Shown piece by piece: positions 39,805 through 49,333 of a DNA stretch of 64,000 nucleotides. This DNA comes from Agrobacterium vitis (GTDB lineage: Bacteria > Pseudomonadota > Alphaproteobacteria > Rhizobiales > Rhizobiaceae), in assembly GCF_014926405.1 (NCBI RefSeq), contig NZ_JACXXJ020000005.1:1741001-1805000 (forward strand). Direction: 5' to 3'. The notes under the pieces were generated by a model. It saw only the letters and a list, made by a program, of their open reading frames with translations. It made no database searches and had not been told where the DNA came from. The position numbers and the translations under genes are program-made. The first letter of the stretch is position 1. Every line of letters begins with the position of its first letter.

Positions 39805-41236
39805 GGGCGGTTTTGAAAAGGGTTTCTTCCTCGAAGGGCTTGCCGATCAGTTGCAGGCCAAGCGGCAGACCCTTGGCGTCGAGACCAGCAGGAACGGACA
39901 GGCCCGGCAGGCCCGCCATGTTCAGCGTTACCGAGAAAATGTCGTTGAGATACATTTTCACCGGATCGGCGGCCAGATCCTTATCGCCAATGGCGAAGGC
40001 CGAGGACGGAGTGATCGGCGTCAGGATCGCATCAACGCCTGCGGCAAACACCTGTTCGAAATCGCGCTTGATCAGCGTGCGAACCTTCTGGGCACGCAGG
40101 TAATAGGCGTCGTAGTAGCCAGCCGAGAGCACATAGGTGCCCATCAGGATACGGCGCTGCACTTCCTTGCCGAAGCCCGCCGCGCGGCTCTTTTCATACA
40201 TGTCGGCAATATCCTTGCCATCAACACGCAAGCCATAGCGCACACCGTCATAGCGGGCGAGGTTGGATGACGCTTCGGCTGAGGCGACGATGTAATAGGC
40301 TGGAAGCGCATATTTGGTATGCGGCAGGGAAATATCGACAATCTCGGCACCGGCCTCCTTCAGCCAGGCCATGCCCTTCTGCCAGAGGGCTTCAATCTCT
40401 TCCGGCATGCCATCGACGCGGTACTCCCGGGGAATGCCGATCTTCATACCCTTGACGGACTGTCCGATAGCCGCCTCATAGTTCGGTGCCAGAAGATCAA
40501 CCGAGGTCGTGTCCTTCTCGTCAATGCTGGCCATGGATTTCAAAAGGATGGCGGCGTCGCGCACGTCACGGGCAATTGGACCGGCCTGATCGAGCGACGA
40601 GGCATAAGCAACAATACCCCAACGCGAACAACGGCCATAGGTGGGCTTGATGCCGACAGTCCCGGTGAAAGCTGCCGGCTGGCGGATGGAGCCGCCGGTA
40701 TCGGAAGCAGTGGCACCCGCGCAAAGCCGTGCAGCCACAGCCGCCGCCGAACCGCCGGACGAGCCGCCCGGTACCAGCTTTTCCTCAGATCCAGTGGCGC
40801 GCCACGGATTGACCACCGGGCCATAAAAGGAGTTTTCGTTGGACGAACCCATGGCGAATTCGTCCATGTTCAGCTTGCCCAACATCACCGCGCCCTCGTT
40901 CCAGAGGTTCTGGGTAACGGTCGATTCGTATTTCGGCTTGAAGCCGTCAAGAATGTTCGAGCAGGCCTGGGTATGGACGTCGCGGGTGGCGAACAAATCT
41001 TTCACCCCAAGCGGAATGCCCTCCAGCGCGCCAGCCTTGCCGGTGGCCAGCCGCGCATCCGAGGCCTTGGCCATGTCGCGGGCAATCTCCGGCGTCACCG
41101 TCACATAGGCATTGATGGCGCCATTGGCAGCCTCGATGGCGCCCAGATAGGCATCGGTCAGTTCGACGGCGGTGATATCCTTGGAAACCAGCTTTTCGCG
41201 GGCTTCGGCAATGGTGAGGCTGGTGAGTTCGCTCAT
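39755..41236 (-). CDS. gatA: Asp-tRNA(Asn)/Glu-tRNA(Gln) amidotransferase subunit A
   Basis: GatA is the glutaminase of the GatCAB complex that makes Gln-tRNA(Gln) or Asn-tRNA(Asn). The 493-aa protein starts at ATG 41236 ([20 protein letters not shown]). The amidase-signature Ser-cisSer-Lys triad is visible as GVKDLFAT (Lys) and [16 protein letters not shown], with [16 protein letters not shown]. It follows gatC by 71 bases. gatB is not next to it but about 4 kb downstream beyond other genes. Confidence 0.97.
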   Translation of the reverse strand: MSELTSLTIAEAREKLVSKDITAVELTDAYLGAIEAANGAINAYVTVTPEIARDMAKASDARLATGKAGALEGIPLGVKDLFATRDVHTQACSNILDGFKPKYESTVTQNLWNEGAVMLGKLNMDEFAMGSSNENSFYGPVVNPWRATGSEEKLVPGGSSGGSAAAVAARLCAGATASDTGGSIRQPAAFTGTVGIKPTYGRCSRWGIVAYASSLDQAGPIARDVRDAAILLKSMASIDEKDTTSVDLLAPNYEAAIGQSVKGMKIGIPREYRVDGMPEEIEALWQKGMAWLKEAGAEIVDISLPHTKYALPAYYIVASAEASSNLARYDGVRYGLRVDGKDIADMYEKSRAAGFGKEVQRRILMGTYVLSAGYYDAYYLRAQKVRTLIKRDFEQVFAAGVDAILTPITPSSAFAIGDKDLAADPVKMYLNDIFSVTLNMAGLPGLSVPAGLDAKGLPLGLQLIGKPFEEETLFKTAHVIEQAAGKFTPAQWW

Positions 41237-41307
41237 GAATACGGTCACTTTATAGTTGGCGCGGCTGCGTCGAGGGCGTCGATGGCTCGGTGGAAAACCG
41301 GGCGGGC

Positions 41308-41595
41308 TTATTCGACAACCTTCGGCACCAGGAAGAAATGGCGGTCGGTTTCCGGCGCATTGGCAACGATGTCATCAGCCTTGCCGCCATCGGTAACGGC
41401 GTCCTTGCGCTTGCGCATCGCCATCGGCATGACAGAGGTCATCGGCTCGACGCCATCGACATTCACTTCCGACAATTGCTCGACAAAGCCGAGAATGCCA
41501 TTCAACTCTCCCATCACCCGCTCGGCCTCGTCTTCGGGCAGAGCAATACGGGCAAGCTTGGCAACACGCTTGACAGTGGCGAGATCAACGGACAT
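41308..41595 (-). CDS. gatC: Asp-tRNA(Asn)/Glu-tRNA(Gln) amidotransferase subunit C
   Basis: GatC stabilises the GatA-GatB complex. The 95-aa protein begins [19 protein letters not shown] and contains the conserved [20 protein letters not shown] and the C-terminal [13 protein letters not shown] seven bases upstream favours the ATG at 41595 over one two codons earlier. It heads the gatC-gatA series. Confidence 0.96.
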   Translation of the reverse strand: MSVDLATVKRVAKLARIALPEDEAERVMGELNGILGFVEQLSEVNVDGVEPMTSVMPMAMRKRKDAVTDGGKADDIVANAPETDRHFFLVPKVVE

Positions 41596-41738
41596 CGGCA
41601 TTCTCCAGATCGATTATCAGACCGCTATAATCGCCGAACCGCGCCCGCGCAACGGGCAGGCTTTTGCCACCCTCGATTTTTCGCCCCTGGAGTGACTTAT
41701 CCAGGGGCAAAGACTGAGGTTTTTAGCAGGGCATCATT

Positions 41739-42443
41739 TCAAAGCGACAGCGTTTCGCCAGGCTTGGGTGCCTTGACCTCGGTTTTCGAGCCTTCCATGC
41801 CGGCCACGAATTTTTCCGGGGTCTGGTCGATGATCGGGAAGGTGCCGTAATGGGCGGGAATAGCGGTCTTGAAGTTGAAGAATCGCTGGCAGGCAAGTGC
41901 GGCGACCGCACCGCCCATGGTGAAACGGTCACCAATCGGTACGATGCCAATATCGGGCTGATGCAATTCGTTGATCAGCGCCATATCGGAGAAAATATCG
42001 GTATCGCCCATATGCAGCAGCGATGCTTCATCCTGGAAATGCAGCATCAACCCATTGGCATTGCCGAGCGCATGCGACACGCCATCCTCGGTGATCTGCG
42101 CGGAAGAATGCAGCGCATTGGTAAAGGTCGCAGTAAAGCCGCCGAGATCGATCGTGCCGCCTGTATTGCCCATCTCGATTTTCTGGACGCCCTTGGCACC
42201 AAGCCAGGCAGCGAGATCGGCATTGGCCAGCACGGTTGCGCCGGTATCCTTGGCAATCGCCACCGTATCGCCGACATGGTCGCCATGGCCGTGGGTGAGC
42301 AGAATATGGGTGACGCCCTTGGTCATATCCTTCCTATCCAGCCCGGAAAAGCTGGCATTGTGGGTCAGGAACGGGTCGATCAGAATGGTCGCCTTGGCGG
42401 TTTCGAGACGAAAAGCCGAATGGCCGAGCCAGGTGAGTTTCAT
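41739..42443 (-). CDS. UPF0173 metal-dependent hydrolase (metallo-beta-lactamase fold)
   Basis: The 234-aa product has [20 protein letters not shown], the metal-binding [15 protein letters not shown] (HxHxDH), later ligands in NALHSSAQ and [13 protein letters not shown], and [15 protein letters not shown], the UPF0173 signature. The substrate is unknown. The ATG at 42443 has an AGAGGA ribosome-binding site. It is divergent from ruvX and 143 bases upstream of gatC on the same strand. Confidence 0.93.
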   Translation of the reverse strand: MKLTWLGHSAFRLETAKATILIDPFLTHNASFSGLDRKDMTKGVTHILLTHGHGDHVGDTVAIAKDTGATVLANADLAAWLGAKGVQKIEMGNTGGTIDLGGFTATFTNALHSSAQITEDGVSHALGNANGLMLHFQDEASLLHMGDTDIFSDMALINELHQPDIGIVPIGDRFTMGGAVAALACQRFFNFKTAIPAHYGTFPIIDQTPEKFVAGMEGSKTEVKAPKPGETLSL

Positions 42444-42587
42444 GGAATATCCTCTATGGATGAATGAAAATGGTTTGCCCGCCAAGACATATGGCATAAG
42501 CAGCGCAAGAAAAGACCAAACGGCGAGGATACCCCCGTATCCACACAGTTTGGCATGAACACACTATTCACATTTTGAGAAACAGTT

Positions 42588-43064
42588 ATGGCGACCCTTG
42601 ATATCGAAGAACTGGCGCAAAGCCTGCAACCGGGTCAGGCCGTGGCGGGTCTAGATCTCGGCACCAAGACCATTGGTCTTGCGATGTCGGATCTCGGACG
42701 CCGGTTCGCTTCGCCGCGCACGGTGATCAAGCGGACGAAATTTACCAAAGACGCAGAGGTTCTGCTGGCCTTTGCCGCGAAGGAAAAAGTCGCCGCCTTC
42801 GTCATCGGCCTGCCGATCAACATGGATGGCTCTTCCGGGCCGCGTGTCCAGGCCACACGCGCCTTTGTGCGCGCTATGGCCGAGAAGACCGACATTCCCT
42901 TCGTCTACTGGGATGAACGACTATCAACGGTCGCGGCAACGCGTGCGCTGCTGGAAATGGACGTTTCGCGGGCCAAGCGTGCCGAACGGATTGATTCGGC
43001 AGCCGCAAGCTTCATTCTTCAAGGGGCGCTGGACAGGCTGTCTGGCCTTGCATCCACGCTCTGA
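42588..43064 (+). CDS. ruvX: Holliday-junction resolvase-like RuvX/YqgF
   Basis: RuvX (YqgF) is an RNase H-fold nuclease implicated in 16S rRNA 5'-end maturation and in resolving Holliday junctions. The 158-aa product shows [20 protein letters not shown] with the first catalytic Asp, [34 protein letters not shown] and the final Asp in [16 protein letters not shown]. Its last 46 bases overlap the convergent DUF6105 gene. Confidence 0.95.
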   Translation: MATLDIEELAQSLQPGQAVAGLDLGTKTIGLAMSDLGRRFASPRTVIKRTKFTKDAEVLLAFAAKEKVAAFVIGLPINMDGSSGPRVQATRAFVRAMAEKTDIPFVYWDERLSTVAATRALLEMDVSRAKRAERIDSAAASFILQGALDRLSGLASTL

Positions 43065-43339
43065 AGCTGCCTTGCTTTCCACCAGGCAGCAATTTGCTTG
43101 CGGCGGCGAAAGGCCACCAGGCTGAATAGCACAGTGCTATCGATAACGATGGCACGCATGACCAGCGGCGGAATGCTTTCCGGCGCGATGCCTAGAACAT
43201 TGCCATAGATGGTAAAGACCAGATCATGGGTCTGGCGGGTCAGCATGAAAAAGCCGAAGCTCATGTCGTTGAGCGAAAGATAATACCAGCTTCCCAAAAG
43301 CAGGATTGGCCCTGCCCAGAAGATCAGCAGATATTTCAT
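43019..43339 (-). CDS. DUF6105-like membrane protein
   Basis: The 106-aa product has an N-terminal helix ([20 protein letters not shown]), an amphipathic middle ([20 protein letters not shown]) and a second hydrophobic stretch ([14 protein letters not shown]) followed by a basic tail. This layout matches the small DUF6105 family of Rhizobiales; function unknown. It overlaps the upstream 71-aa gene by four bases (ATGA), and its 3' end overlaps convergent ruvX by 46 bases. Confidence 0.8.
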   Translation of the reverse strand: MKYLLIFWAGPILLLGSWYYLSLNDMSFGFFMLTRQTHDLVFTIYGNVLGIAPESIPPLVMRAIVIDSTVLFSLVAFRRRKQIAAWWKARQLQSVDARPDSLSSAP

Positions 43340-43551
43340 GCCAGCCTCCCCTTTACCGAGAGGGAGTGGGCCGAGACGGACTGACGCGGCAGGAGATGGT
43401 CGAAAAGATCATCCGGCGCCTTCAGCACCAGCCAATTGATCGCCGCCATGACAGACAGCACCAATGCCGGCACCGCAATATCCAATGCCAAAACGGCAAA
43501 AAACGTCATCATGACGCCCAGTGCCATATATTTCCGAAGGCCAGCCATCAT
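43336..43551 (-). CDS. Small membrane protein (71 aa)
   Basis: The product starts MMAGLRKYMALGVMMTFFAV and has one or two hydrophobic helices (LALDIAVPALVLSVMAAINW) before a polar, basic C-terminus. No family is recognised. The stop overlaps the ATG of the DUF6105-like gene (ATGA), so the two proteins are probably made in step and may act together in the inner membrane. Confidence 0.75.
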   Translation of the reverse strand: MMAGLRKYMALGVMMTFFAVLALDIAVPALVLSVMAAINWLVLKAPDDLFDHLLPRQSVSAHSLSVKGRLA

Positions 43552-43953
43552 TACCCGCCCCTATTGGTTGCATTCACCAGCAGAGTTAACGGTTAATGAA
43601 TGCCGCACAACGTAAACCTTTTATTAAGGTTAATTTTTGGAGGCGGGGCTGTGGATAGATTGGCGGCAGGCCCTGCACCAAAAGAGCGAGCGATCCATCC
43701 ATGCTTTGATAGCCAGGTTTAAAAAAATGGGTCACGTCACTCGTAAACTATGACAACAAGTCGTCGTGATCGGCTTCATCCCCAATATTTTGGCGGATTT
43801 CCGCTTGCAATCATTGACGAAATTGACTGCCTCCCCATGGGACAAAGGCACTGTTTCCATGACCAACCTCGAAAAGAGACTGACTATCTGTCTTGCTTGC
43901 CGGAACTGAAATTTCAACGTCTTGGAATAGATCGACATCGCTACTTCCGTCGA
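43552..43953. other. AT-rich intergenic stretch
   Basis: Roughly 400 bases without a secure gene. The right half drops in GC relative to flanking genes. Near 43580-43645 there are several TTAA-containing motifs (GTTAACGGTTAAT; ATTAAGGTTAATT) upstream of the 71-aa membrane gene. One low-confidence small frame (43732-43938) is listed separately. Confidence 0.5.
43732..43938 (-). CDS. Doubtful small ORF (68 aa) downstream of the AT-rich gene
   Basis: The ATG at 43938 lies 15 bases after the stop of the 160-aa gene, with GGAAG six bases upstream, so it could be coupled to it. The product (MSIYSKTLKFQFRQARQIVS...) is basic, has no clear domain and may be a remnant of a longer gene or spurious. 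An overlapping plus-strand frame is equally unconvincing. Confidence 0.25.
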   Translation of the reverse strand: MSIYSKTLKFQFRQARQIVSLFSRLVMETVPLSHGEAVNFVNDCKRKSAKILGMKPITTTCCHSLRVT

Positions 43954-44436
43954 TTAAATCGGGCCGATTTCTTCATAGTGATATTCGTTAAGCGCAAATT
44001 CCGGAACAAGCCCCAAGGCTTCAAATCTGTCACCAATCAAAGCCACCGAATAAGGGTAGTCGCCGGACACAATATAGAACTGTTCTCCATCCAAACTTTC
44101 AAATTTTAATCCGCATTCGGCCCTGCCCCAGTCACCGACGTAAACCATCTTAGAACAAGCCCCGATTAATAATCTATCAAAATGAAATATGCAGGACCTT
44201 GTTTCAAGACATCCGCCTGCAATATGGCGCTCAATAAAAATATTCCCTATCTCATACCTCTCTCGAACATGGTTCATTTTTATAGATATGATTATTGAAT
44301 TCTCATTTTCATGAAATAATTCGATATATAGAGGCTTATACGTCATACCATATACAACCTTAATCGAAAAAACGGGTTGTATTAATTCCTGCTCCACGTT
44401 GATATCTTCGTCCACGACGAAAGGAAAATTCAGCAT
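43954..44436 (-). CDS. AT-rich orphan gene, hypothetical protein (160 aa)
   Basis: A strong GAAGGAGG ribosome-binding site lies six bases before the ATG at 44436. The 160-aa product is acidic, soluble, without a signal peptide, and has many aromatic, Ile and Glu residues (YKPLYIELFHENENSIIISI; GDWGRAECGLKFESLDGEQF; EFALNEYHYEEIGPI). The base composition is clearly more AT-rich than its neighbours, which suggests recent horizontal acquisition. Size, acidity and composition remind me of polymorphic-toxin immunity proteins, but no toxin gene is near and no named family is recognised. It lies 47 bases downstream of the aidB-like gene on the same strand. Confidence 0.75.
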   Translation of the reverse strand: MLNFPFVVDEDINVEQELIQPVFSIKVVYGMTYKPLYIELFHENENSIIISIKMNHVRERYEIGNIFIERHIAGGCLETRSCIFHFDRLLIGACSKMVYVGDWGRAECGLKFESLDGEQFYIVSGDYPYSVALIGDRFEALGLVPEFALNEYHYEEIGPI

Positions 44437-44483
44437 GAGCGGCCTCCTTCGGGCTTCTCACCGTGCAGACGATCACATCCGTC

Positions 44484-46127
44484 TCAATCTACCGCCGGAT
44501 ACAGCAAATCGATCAGATACCGGCTGTCGAATCGGGCATCGAGCACGCCGTAGGTATTTCGCCAGCCGCCTGTCAGGCGTGTCTCCAGAAAGGCATCAGC
44601 AATCTTGCCTGCCCCCATGCGGTAAAGCTCGGCGGCGGCGGCGGCCAGTGCCATTTGTTCGACCAGCAGGCGGGCAGCACCCTCGTCGCGTTCGCAGAGC
44701 GCCATGGCGGCGCGCAGCACTTCGACAGTTTTGCGGCCTGACGGGCCGAGATCGCGTTCCAGCTCGGCAAACACCATTTCGAACAGGTCTTTACCACGGG
44801 CCAGCACGCGCAACACGTCCAGCGCCATGACATTGCCGGAGCCTTCCCAGATGGCGTTAACAGGGGCCTCACGGTAATGGCGCGCGATGGCGCGCTCTTC
44901 CACATAGCCGCTGCCGCCGATGCATTCCATCGCTTCATAGATCAGCGGCGGCGCCATCTTGCAGACCCAGTATTTCACCACCGGCGTCATCACCCGTGCG
45001 TAAGCCGCATCGGCGGGATTATCACGGGCGCGGTCGAAGGCCTCGGCCAGCCGGAAGGACAGCGCCGTAGCCGCCGCCACATCCAGCGCCATATCGGCCA
45101 GAACGCGGGTCATGATCGGCTGATCGACCAGCTTTTTACCAAACACCGAGCGGCCCCGCACATGGTGGACAGCCTCGGCCATTGAGGCACGCATGATGCC
45201 CGCAGAGGCCAGCGCGCAATCCAGCCGGGTCAGCGTCACCATTTCGAGGATGGTGCGGATGCCGCCGCCCTGCTCGCCCAGCAGGAATCCGAAGGCATCG
45301 GTAAATTCGACCTCGGAGGAGGCATTGGAGCGATTGCCGATCTTGTCCTTCAGCCGCTGGAACTGCAAACCGTTGGCCGAGCCGTCTTCCAACAGGCGCG
45401 GCACCAGGAAACAGCCAACGCCCTCCGGCATCTGCGCAAGCATGACGAACCCATCGCTCATCGGTGCCGACATGAACCATTTGTGGCCAGACAGCCGGTA
45501 GATCCCCTCGCCTACCCGTGTGGCGGTGGAGATATTGGCGCGCACATCGGTGCCGCCCTGTTTCTCCGTCATGCCCATGCCAATGGTAATGGCGGATTTC
45601 TGCATGGCGGGGCGGTTGGAACTGTCATATTTGCGCGACAGAATCTTCGGTGCCCATTCCTTCTGCACTCGGGGCGAGCCCATCAGGGCGGCGACCGAGG
45701 CGCTGGTCATGGTCAGCGGGCAGAGATGGCCGCATTCGAGCTGCGCGGTGAGATAGAATCGCACGGCGCGGGCCTTGTGATCCTGGCCGCGTGCATCCGC
45801 TAAATTTTCCCAGACGGAGGAATGCAGGCCGGTTGCCATGGAACGGCGCATCAGCGCGTGCCAGGCCGGATGAAATTCCACCACATCCAGGCGCTCGCCG
45901 CGCGGCCCGTGGGTGCGTAGTTCCGGCGGATTGTGGTTGGCCATACGGGCCAGTTCCTGCGCCTCATGCGAGGTAACATAGCGGCCCAGCGTATCATATT
46001 CATCGCGCAGGTTGCGGCTGAGGCCGTTGGTAATATCAACCACCAGCGGATCGGTGCGAAAGGCGTTCACGCCGGACCAGGGCCTTGGCTGATTGAGTTC
46101 CAGCAATTTGTCTTCCGTACGGCTCAT
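44484..46127 (-). CDS. aidB: Acyl-CoA dehydrogenase, AidB-like
   Basis: The 547-aa FAD flavoprotein has the length and layout of E. coli AidB (541 aa), an isovaleryl-CoA dehydrogenase-like protein linked to protection from alkylating agents. The start is ATG 46127 (MSRTEDKLLELNQPRPWSGV). Motifs: CGHLCPLTMTSASVAALM, GMGMTEKQGGTDVRANIS, GHKWFMSAPMSDGFVMLAQM, GNRSNASSEVEFTDA, and the C-terminal ECIGGSGYVEERAIARHYRE and NAIWEGSGNVMALDVLRVL. Whether it binds DNA as AidB does cannot be told. It is divergent from pyrB with a 307-base gap. Confidence 0.9.
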   Translation of the reverse strand: MSRTEDKLLELNQPRPWSGVNAFRTDPLVVDITNGLSRNLRDEYDTLGRYVTSHEAQELARMANHNPPELRTHGPRGERLDVVEFHPAWHALMRRSMATGLHSSVWENLADARGQDHKARAVRFYLTAQLECGHLCPLTMTSASVAALMGSPRVQKEWAPKILSRKYDSSNRPAMQKSAITIGMGMTEKQGGTDVRANISTATRVGEGIYRLSGHKWFMSAPMSDGFVMLAQMPEGVGCFLVPRLLEDGSANGLQFQRLKDKIGNRSNASSEVEFTDAFGFLLGEQGGGIRTILEMVTLTRLDCALASAGIMRASMAEAVHHVRGRSVFGKKLVDQPIMTRVLADMALDVAAATALSFRLAEAFDRARDNPADAAYARVMTPVVKYWVCKMAPPLIYEAMECIGGSGYVEERAIARHYREAPVNAIWEGSGNVMALDVLRVLARGKDLFEMVFAELERDLGPSGRKTVEVLRAAMALCERDEGAARLLVEQMALAAAAAELYRMGAGKIADAFLETRLTGGWRNTYGVLDARFDSRYLIDLLYPAVD

Positions 46128-46434
46128 CCGCGTTCCAATTTTTATCTTTGTCTTACAGCAATGCCGCAAATCGATCTTTGTCGATGGTCTTTAACACGTT
46201 TGCGCGCATTTGCGACAGCATGGGTCGGGGCAAGCGACCAAAACGGGGGACAAAGGCTTGCACGTCTCAAGCAGGCTTGCTCCTGATCATCGCAGTCTTT
46301 ATAGACCGCGCGACCCCTTCGGAGTCTCATGCTTTCACTACGAAGCGGAGAGACTCCAAAGCCTTTCGTTGTCGTTTGTCCTGTCGGAAAATCGGGCTCC
46401 ATTTTTCCCTGACGAACTCTAGGAGAACATGCGC
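46128..46434 (+). other. pyrB upstream region
   Basis: The 307 bases between aidB and pyrB have no gene. They contain a strong stem-loop at 46321-46357 (see separate entry), about 75 bases before pyrB, then a good ribosome-binding site AGGAG at 46421-46425. Confidence 0.45.
46321..46357 (+). promoter_or_regulatory. Stem-loop in the pyrB leader
   Basis: An 8-bp perfect outer stem (GGAGTCTC, 46321-46328, with GAGACTCC, 46350-46357) encloses a second short stem (GCTT/AAGC). No U run follows, so it is not a simple terminator. Position suggests a leader element of the pyr operon or an mRNA stability structure. Confidence 0.45.
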
Positions 46435-47391
46435 ATGGTCTTCTTTCCCCATCGCCATCTGATTGGCATCAAGGGCCTTACCGAAACCGATATTACCTAT
46501 CTGCTCGATAAAGCTGACGAAGCGGTAAAAATCAGCCGCCAGCGTGAAAAAAAGACCTCGACCCTGCGCGGTCTGACCCAGATCAACCTGTTTTTCGAGG
46601 CGTCCACCCGCACCCAGTCATCCTTCGAGCTGGCGGGCAAGCGGCTCGGTGCCGATGTGATGAACATGTCGGTCGGTAATTCGTCGGTCAAGAAAGGCGA
46701 AACGCTGATCGATACGGCGATGACGCTGAACGCCATGCACCCGGACGTGCTGGTGGTGCGCCATGCCTCAGCCGGTGCCGCAGCCCTTCTGTCGCAAAAG
46801 GTCGCCTGCGCGGTGATCAATGCCGGCGACGGCCAGCATGAACATCCAACCCAGGCGCTGCTCGACGCGCTGACCATCCGGCGCGCCAAGGGCAAGCTGT
46901 CTCGGATCATCGTTGCAATCTGCGGCGACGTGCTGCATTCGCGCGTCGCCCGCTCCAATATTCTGCTGCTCAATGCCATGGGCGCGCGGGTCAGGGTTGT
47001 GGCCCCCGCCACGCTGCTGCCTTCGGGCATTGCCGATATGAGCGTCGAAGTCTTCCACGATATGAAGGAAGGCCTGAAAGGCGCCGATGTCGTGATGATG
47101 CTGCGCTTGCAACGCGAGCGCATGGCAGGGTCGTTTGTCCCGTCGATCCGCGAATATTTCCACTTCTACGGGCTTGATGCCGAAAAGCTGAAAGCCGCCA
47201 AGGAAGACGCCCTGGTCATGCATCCCGGGCCAATGAACCGCGGGGTGGAAATCGCCTCCGATGTGGCCGATGGGCCGCAAAGCGTTATCGAAAGCCAGGT
47301 CGAAATGGGCGTCGCCGTGCGCATGGCCGTGATGGAATCGCTGCTGATCTCTGACAATAACGGCCCGCGTAGCGAAGGAGTTGGCGCATGA
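46435..47391 (+). CDS. pyrB: Aspartate carbamoyltransferase catalytic subunit
   Basis: The enzyme makes carbamoyl-aspartate in pyrimidine synthesis. The start at ATG 46435 ([20 protein letters not shown]) gives 318 aa with AGGAG nine bases upstream; an ATG two codons earlier is possible. Carbamoyl-phosphate-binding [26 protein letters not shown], the [14 protein letters not shown] and the [10 protein letters not shown] region are visible. It overlaps pyrC by four bases (ATGA), in line with the class A-type ATCase in which the catalytic subunit associates with a dihydroorotase-like partner. Confidence 0.97.
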   Translation: MVFFPHRHLIGIKGLTETDITYLLDKADEAVKISRQREKKTSTLRGLTQINLFFEASTRTQSSFELAGKRLGADVMNMSVGNSSVKKGETLIDTAMTLNAMHPDVLVVRHASAGAAALLSQKVACAVINAGDGQHEHPTQALLDALTIRRAKGKLSRIIVAICGDVLHSRVARSNILLLNAMGARVRVVAPATLLPSGIADMSVEVFHDMKEGLKGADVVMMLRLQRERMAGSFVPSIREYFHFYGLDAEKLKAAKEDALVMHPGPMNRGVEIASDVADGPQSVIESQVEMGVAVRMAVMESLLISDNNGPRSEGVGA

Positions 47392-48680
47392 ACAAGCCGC
47401 TTGTCTTCAACAATGCCCGCATTATCGACCCATCCCGCGCATTGGATGAGGTTGGCAGCATCATTGTCTCCGCCGATGGCCGCATTCTGGCCGCCGGTGC
47501 GGATGCCCGCAATCAGGGCGCACCCGAGGGTGCCGAAATCAGGGACTGCAAAGGACTGGTCGCGGCACCGGGTCTGGTGGATGCGCAGGTATTTGTCGGC
47601 GAACCCGGCGGTGAGCACCGCGAAACACTGGCCTCCGCCGGCAAGGCCGCAGCAGCTGGCGGCGTGACCTCCTTCGTGATGATGCCGGATACCGATCCTG
47701 TCATCGATGACATCGCCCTGGTGGAATTCATCAAGAATGCGGCGCGGGAAAAATCGCCGGTCAATATCTATCCGGCAGCGGCCCTGACCCGTCGGCTGCA
47801 CGGCGAGGAAATGACCGAATTCGGCCTGTTGCAACAGGCGGGTGCCGTCTGCTTCACCAATGGCCGCCATGGACTGGATGATACGCTGGTGCTGCGCCGG
47901 GCGATGACCTATGCGCGTGAATTCGGCGCGGTGATTTCGCTGGAACTGCACGAAAAATATCTCGGCAATGGCGTGATGAACGAAGGCCTGTTTGCCAGTT
48001 GGCTGGGCTTGTCCGGCGTGCCGAAGGAAGCCGAAATCATTCCGCTGGAACGCGACCTGCGTATCGCCGGGCTAACGCGGGCAAAATATCATGCCGCCAA
48101 GATTTCGGTGCCCGGCTCGGTGGAGGCCATCAAACTTGCCCGCGCACGCGGCGCAAACGTCACCTGCGGTATTTCCATCAACAATCTGTCGCTGAACGAA
48201 AACGATATCGGTGAATACCGGACCTTCTTCAAGCTGGCCCCGCCGCTGCGGGCCGAGGATGATCGGGTAGCGATGGTCGAGGCCTTGGCAAGCGGCGATA
48301 TCGACATCATCGTTTCAGCCCATGATCCGCAGGATGTCGATACCAAGCGCTTGCCGTTTGCCGATGCTGCCGATGGCGCGGTTGGTCTGGAAACCTTGCT
48401 GGCAGCAGCTCTCAGGCTGCATCATGCCGGTCAGGTGCCGCTGATGCGGCTGATCGATGCGATGTCCACCCGGCCTGCCGAAATTTTCGGGCTGGATGCC
48501 GGTACATTGAAGCCGGGCGCAAAGGCCGATATCGTGCTCATCGATCTGGACGAGCCATGGTTGGTTGCCAAGGAGACGCTGTTGTCGCGCTCCAAGAATA
48601 CACCCTTTGAAGACGCCCGCTTCTCCGGCCGCGCTGTCGCCACCTATGTGGCGGGCCGTCCGGTGTTTTCTCTGTTTTGA
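47388..48680 (+). CDS. pyrC: Dihydroorotase-like protein lacking metal ligands (PyrC'/PyrX type)
   Basis: The 430-aa protein has the amidohydrolase-family layout of dihydroorotase: N-terminal beta-sandwich, [61 protein letters not shown] and [20 protein letters not shown]. The HxH metal motif after PGLVD is replaced by Q67-V-F69, and the later His ligand (usually in PHHL/THHL) is replaced by Asn, so catalysis is doubtful. In Pseudomonas a similar inactive homologue is a structural partner of PyrB; the overlapping stop/start with pyrB supports the same role. A true dihydroorotase would then be encoded elsewhere. Many pipelines would simply call this dihydroorotase. Confidence 0.85.
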   Translation: MNKPLVFNNARIIDPSRALDEVGSIIVSADGRILAAGADARNQGAPEGAEIRDCKGLVAAPGLVDAQVFVGEPGGEHRETLASAGKAAAAGGVTSFVMMPDTDPVIDDIALVEFIKNAAREKSPVNIYPAAALTRRLHGEEMTEFGLLQQAGAVCFTNGRHGLDDTLVLRRAMTYAREFGAVISLELHEKYLGNGVMNEGLFASWLGLSGVPKEAEIIPLERDLRIAGLTRAKYHAAKISVPGSVEAIKLARARGANVTCGISINNLSLNENDIGEYRTFFKLAPPLRAEDDRVAMVEALASGDIDIIVSAHDPQDVDTKRLPFADAADGAVGLETLLAAALRLHHAGQVPLMRLIDAMSTRPAEIFGLDAGTLKPGAKADIVLIDLDEPWLVAKETLLSRSKNTPFEDARFSGRAVATYVAGRPVFSLF

Positions 48681-48697
48681 ACGTATAGGAGCCGGCC

Positions 48698-49327
48698 ATG
48701 CCCAGCCTCGATTACAGCCAGGTGACGATCACCGCCCTCATCGCCTCGCTGGCGATCGGCTATCTGCTTGGCTCCATCCCCTTCGGACTGCTGCTCACCC
48801 GGATGGCGGGCCTGGGCGACGTGCGCAATATTGGTTCCGGCAATATTGGCGCCACCAATGTGCTGCGCACCGGCAATAAGAAGCTGGCCGCAGCCACACT
48901 GCTGCTGGATGCCTTGAAGGCAACAGCGGCAGCACTGATCGCCCAGAAACTGTTCGGCTCCGATACGGTCCATCTGCCGGGCCTGCTTGGTGGCTTTGCT
49001 GCTTTTATCGGCCACCTGTTCCCGGTCTGGCTGGGTTTTAAGGGCGGCAAGGGCGTGGCCACCTATATCGGCACATTGCTCGGCATTTTTCCTTTGATGG
49101 TGCTGGTCTTTGCCATCGTCTGGCTGTCGATTGCCTTTCTCAGCCGCTATTCCTCGCTATCAGCACTGGTTGCAACCCTTGTTATTCCGGTTGCATTGTG
49201 GATACTTGGTCAGCCGGAAGCTGCCATGATCACCTCGGCGATGACCGTGATCACCTGGGGCAAGCACAAGGCGAATATTGAACGATTGATTTCAGGCACC
49301 GAGAGCAAGATCGGTAAAAAAGGATAG
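48698..49327 (+). CDS. plsY: Glycerol-3-phosphate acyltransferase PlsY
   Basis: PlsY is an inner-membrane enzyme that uses acyl-phosphate to acylate glycerol-3-phosphate, the first step of phospholipid synthesis. The 209-aa product has about five hydrophobic helices and the family loops [31 protein letters not shown] and [20 protein letters not shown]. It starts 17 bases after pyrC and ends six bases before dprA, within one plus-strand series. Confidence 0.96.
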   Translation: MPSLDYSQVTITALIASLAIGYLLGSIPFGLLLTRMAGLGDVRNIGSGNIGATNVLRTGNKKLAAATLLLDALKATAAALIAQKLFGSDTVHLPGLLGGFAAFIGHLFPVWLGFKGGKGVATYIGTLLGIFPLMVLVFAIVWLSIAFLSRYSSLSALVATLVIPVALWILGQPEAAMITSAMTVITWGKHKANIERLISGTESKIGKKG

Positions 49328-49333
49328 CACACC

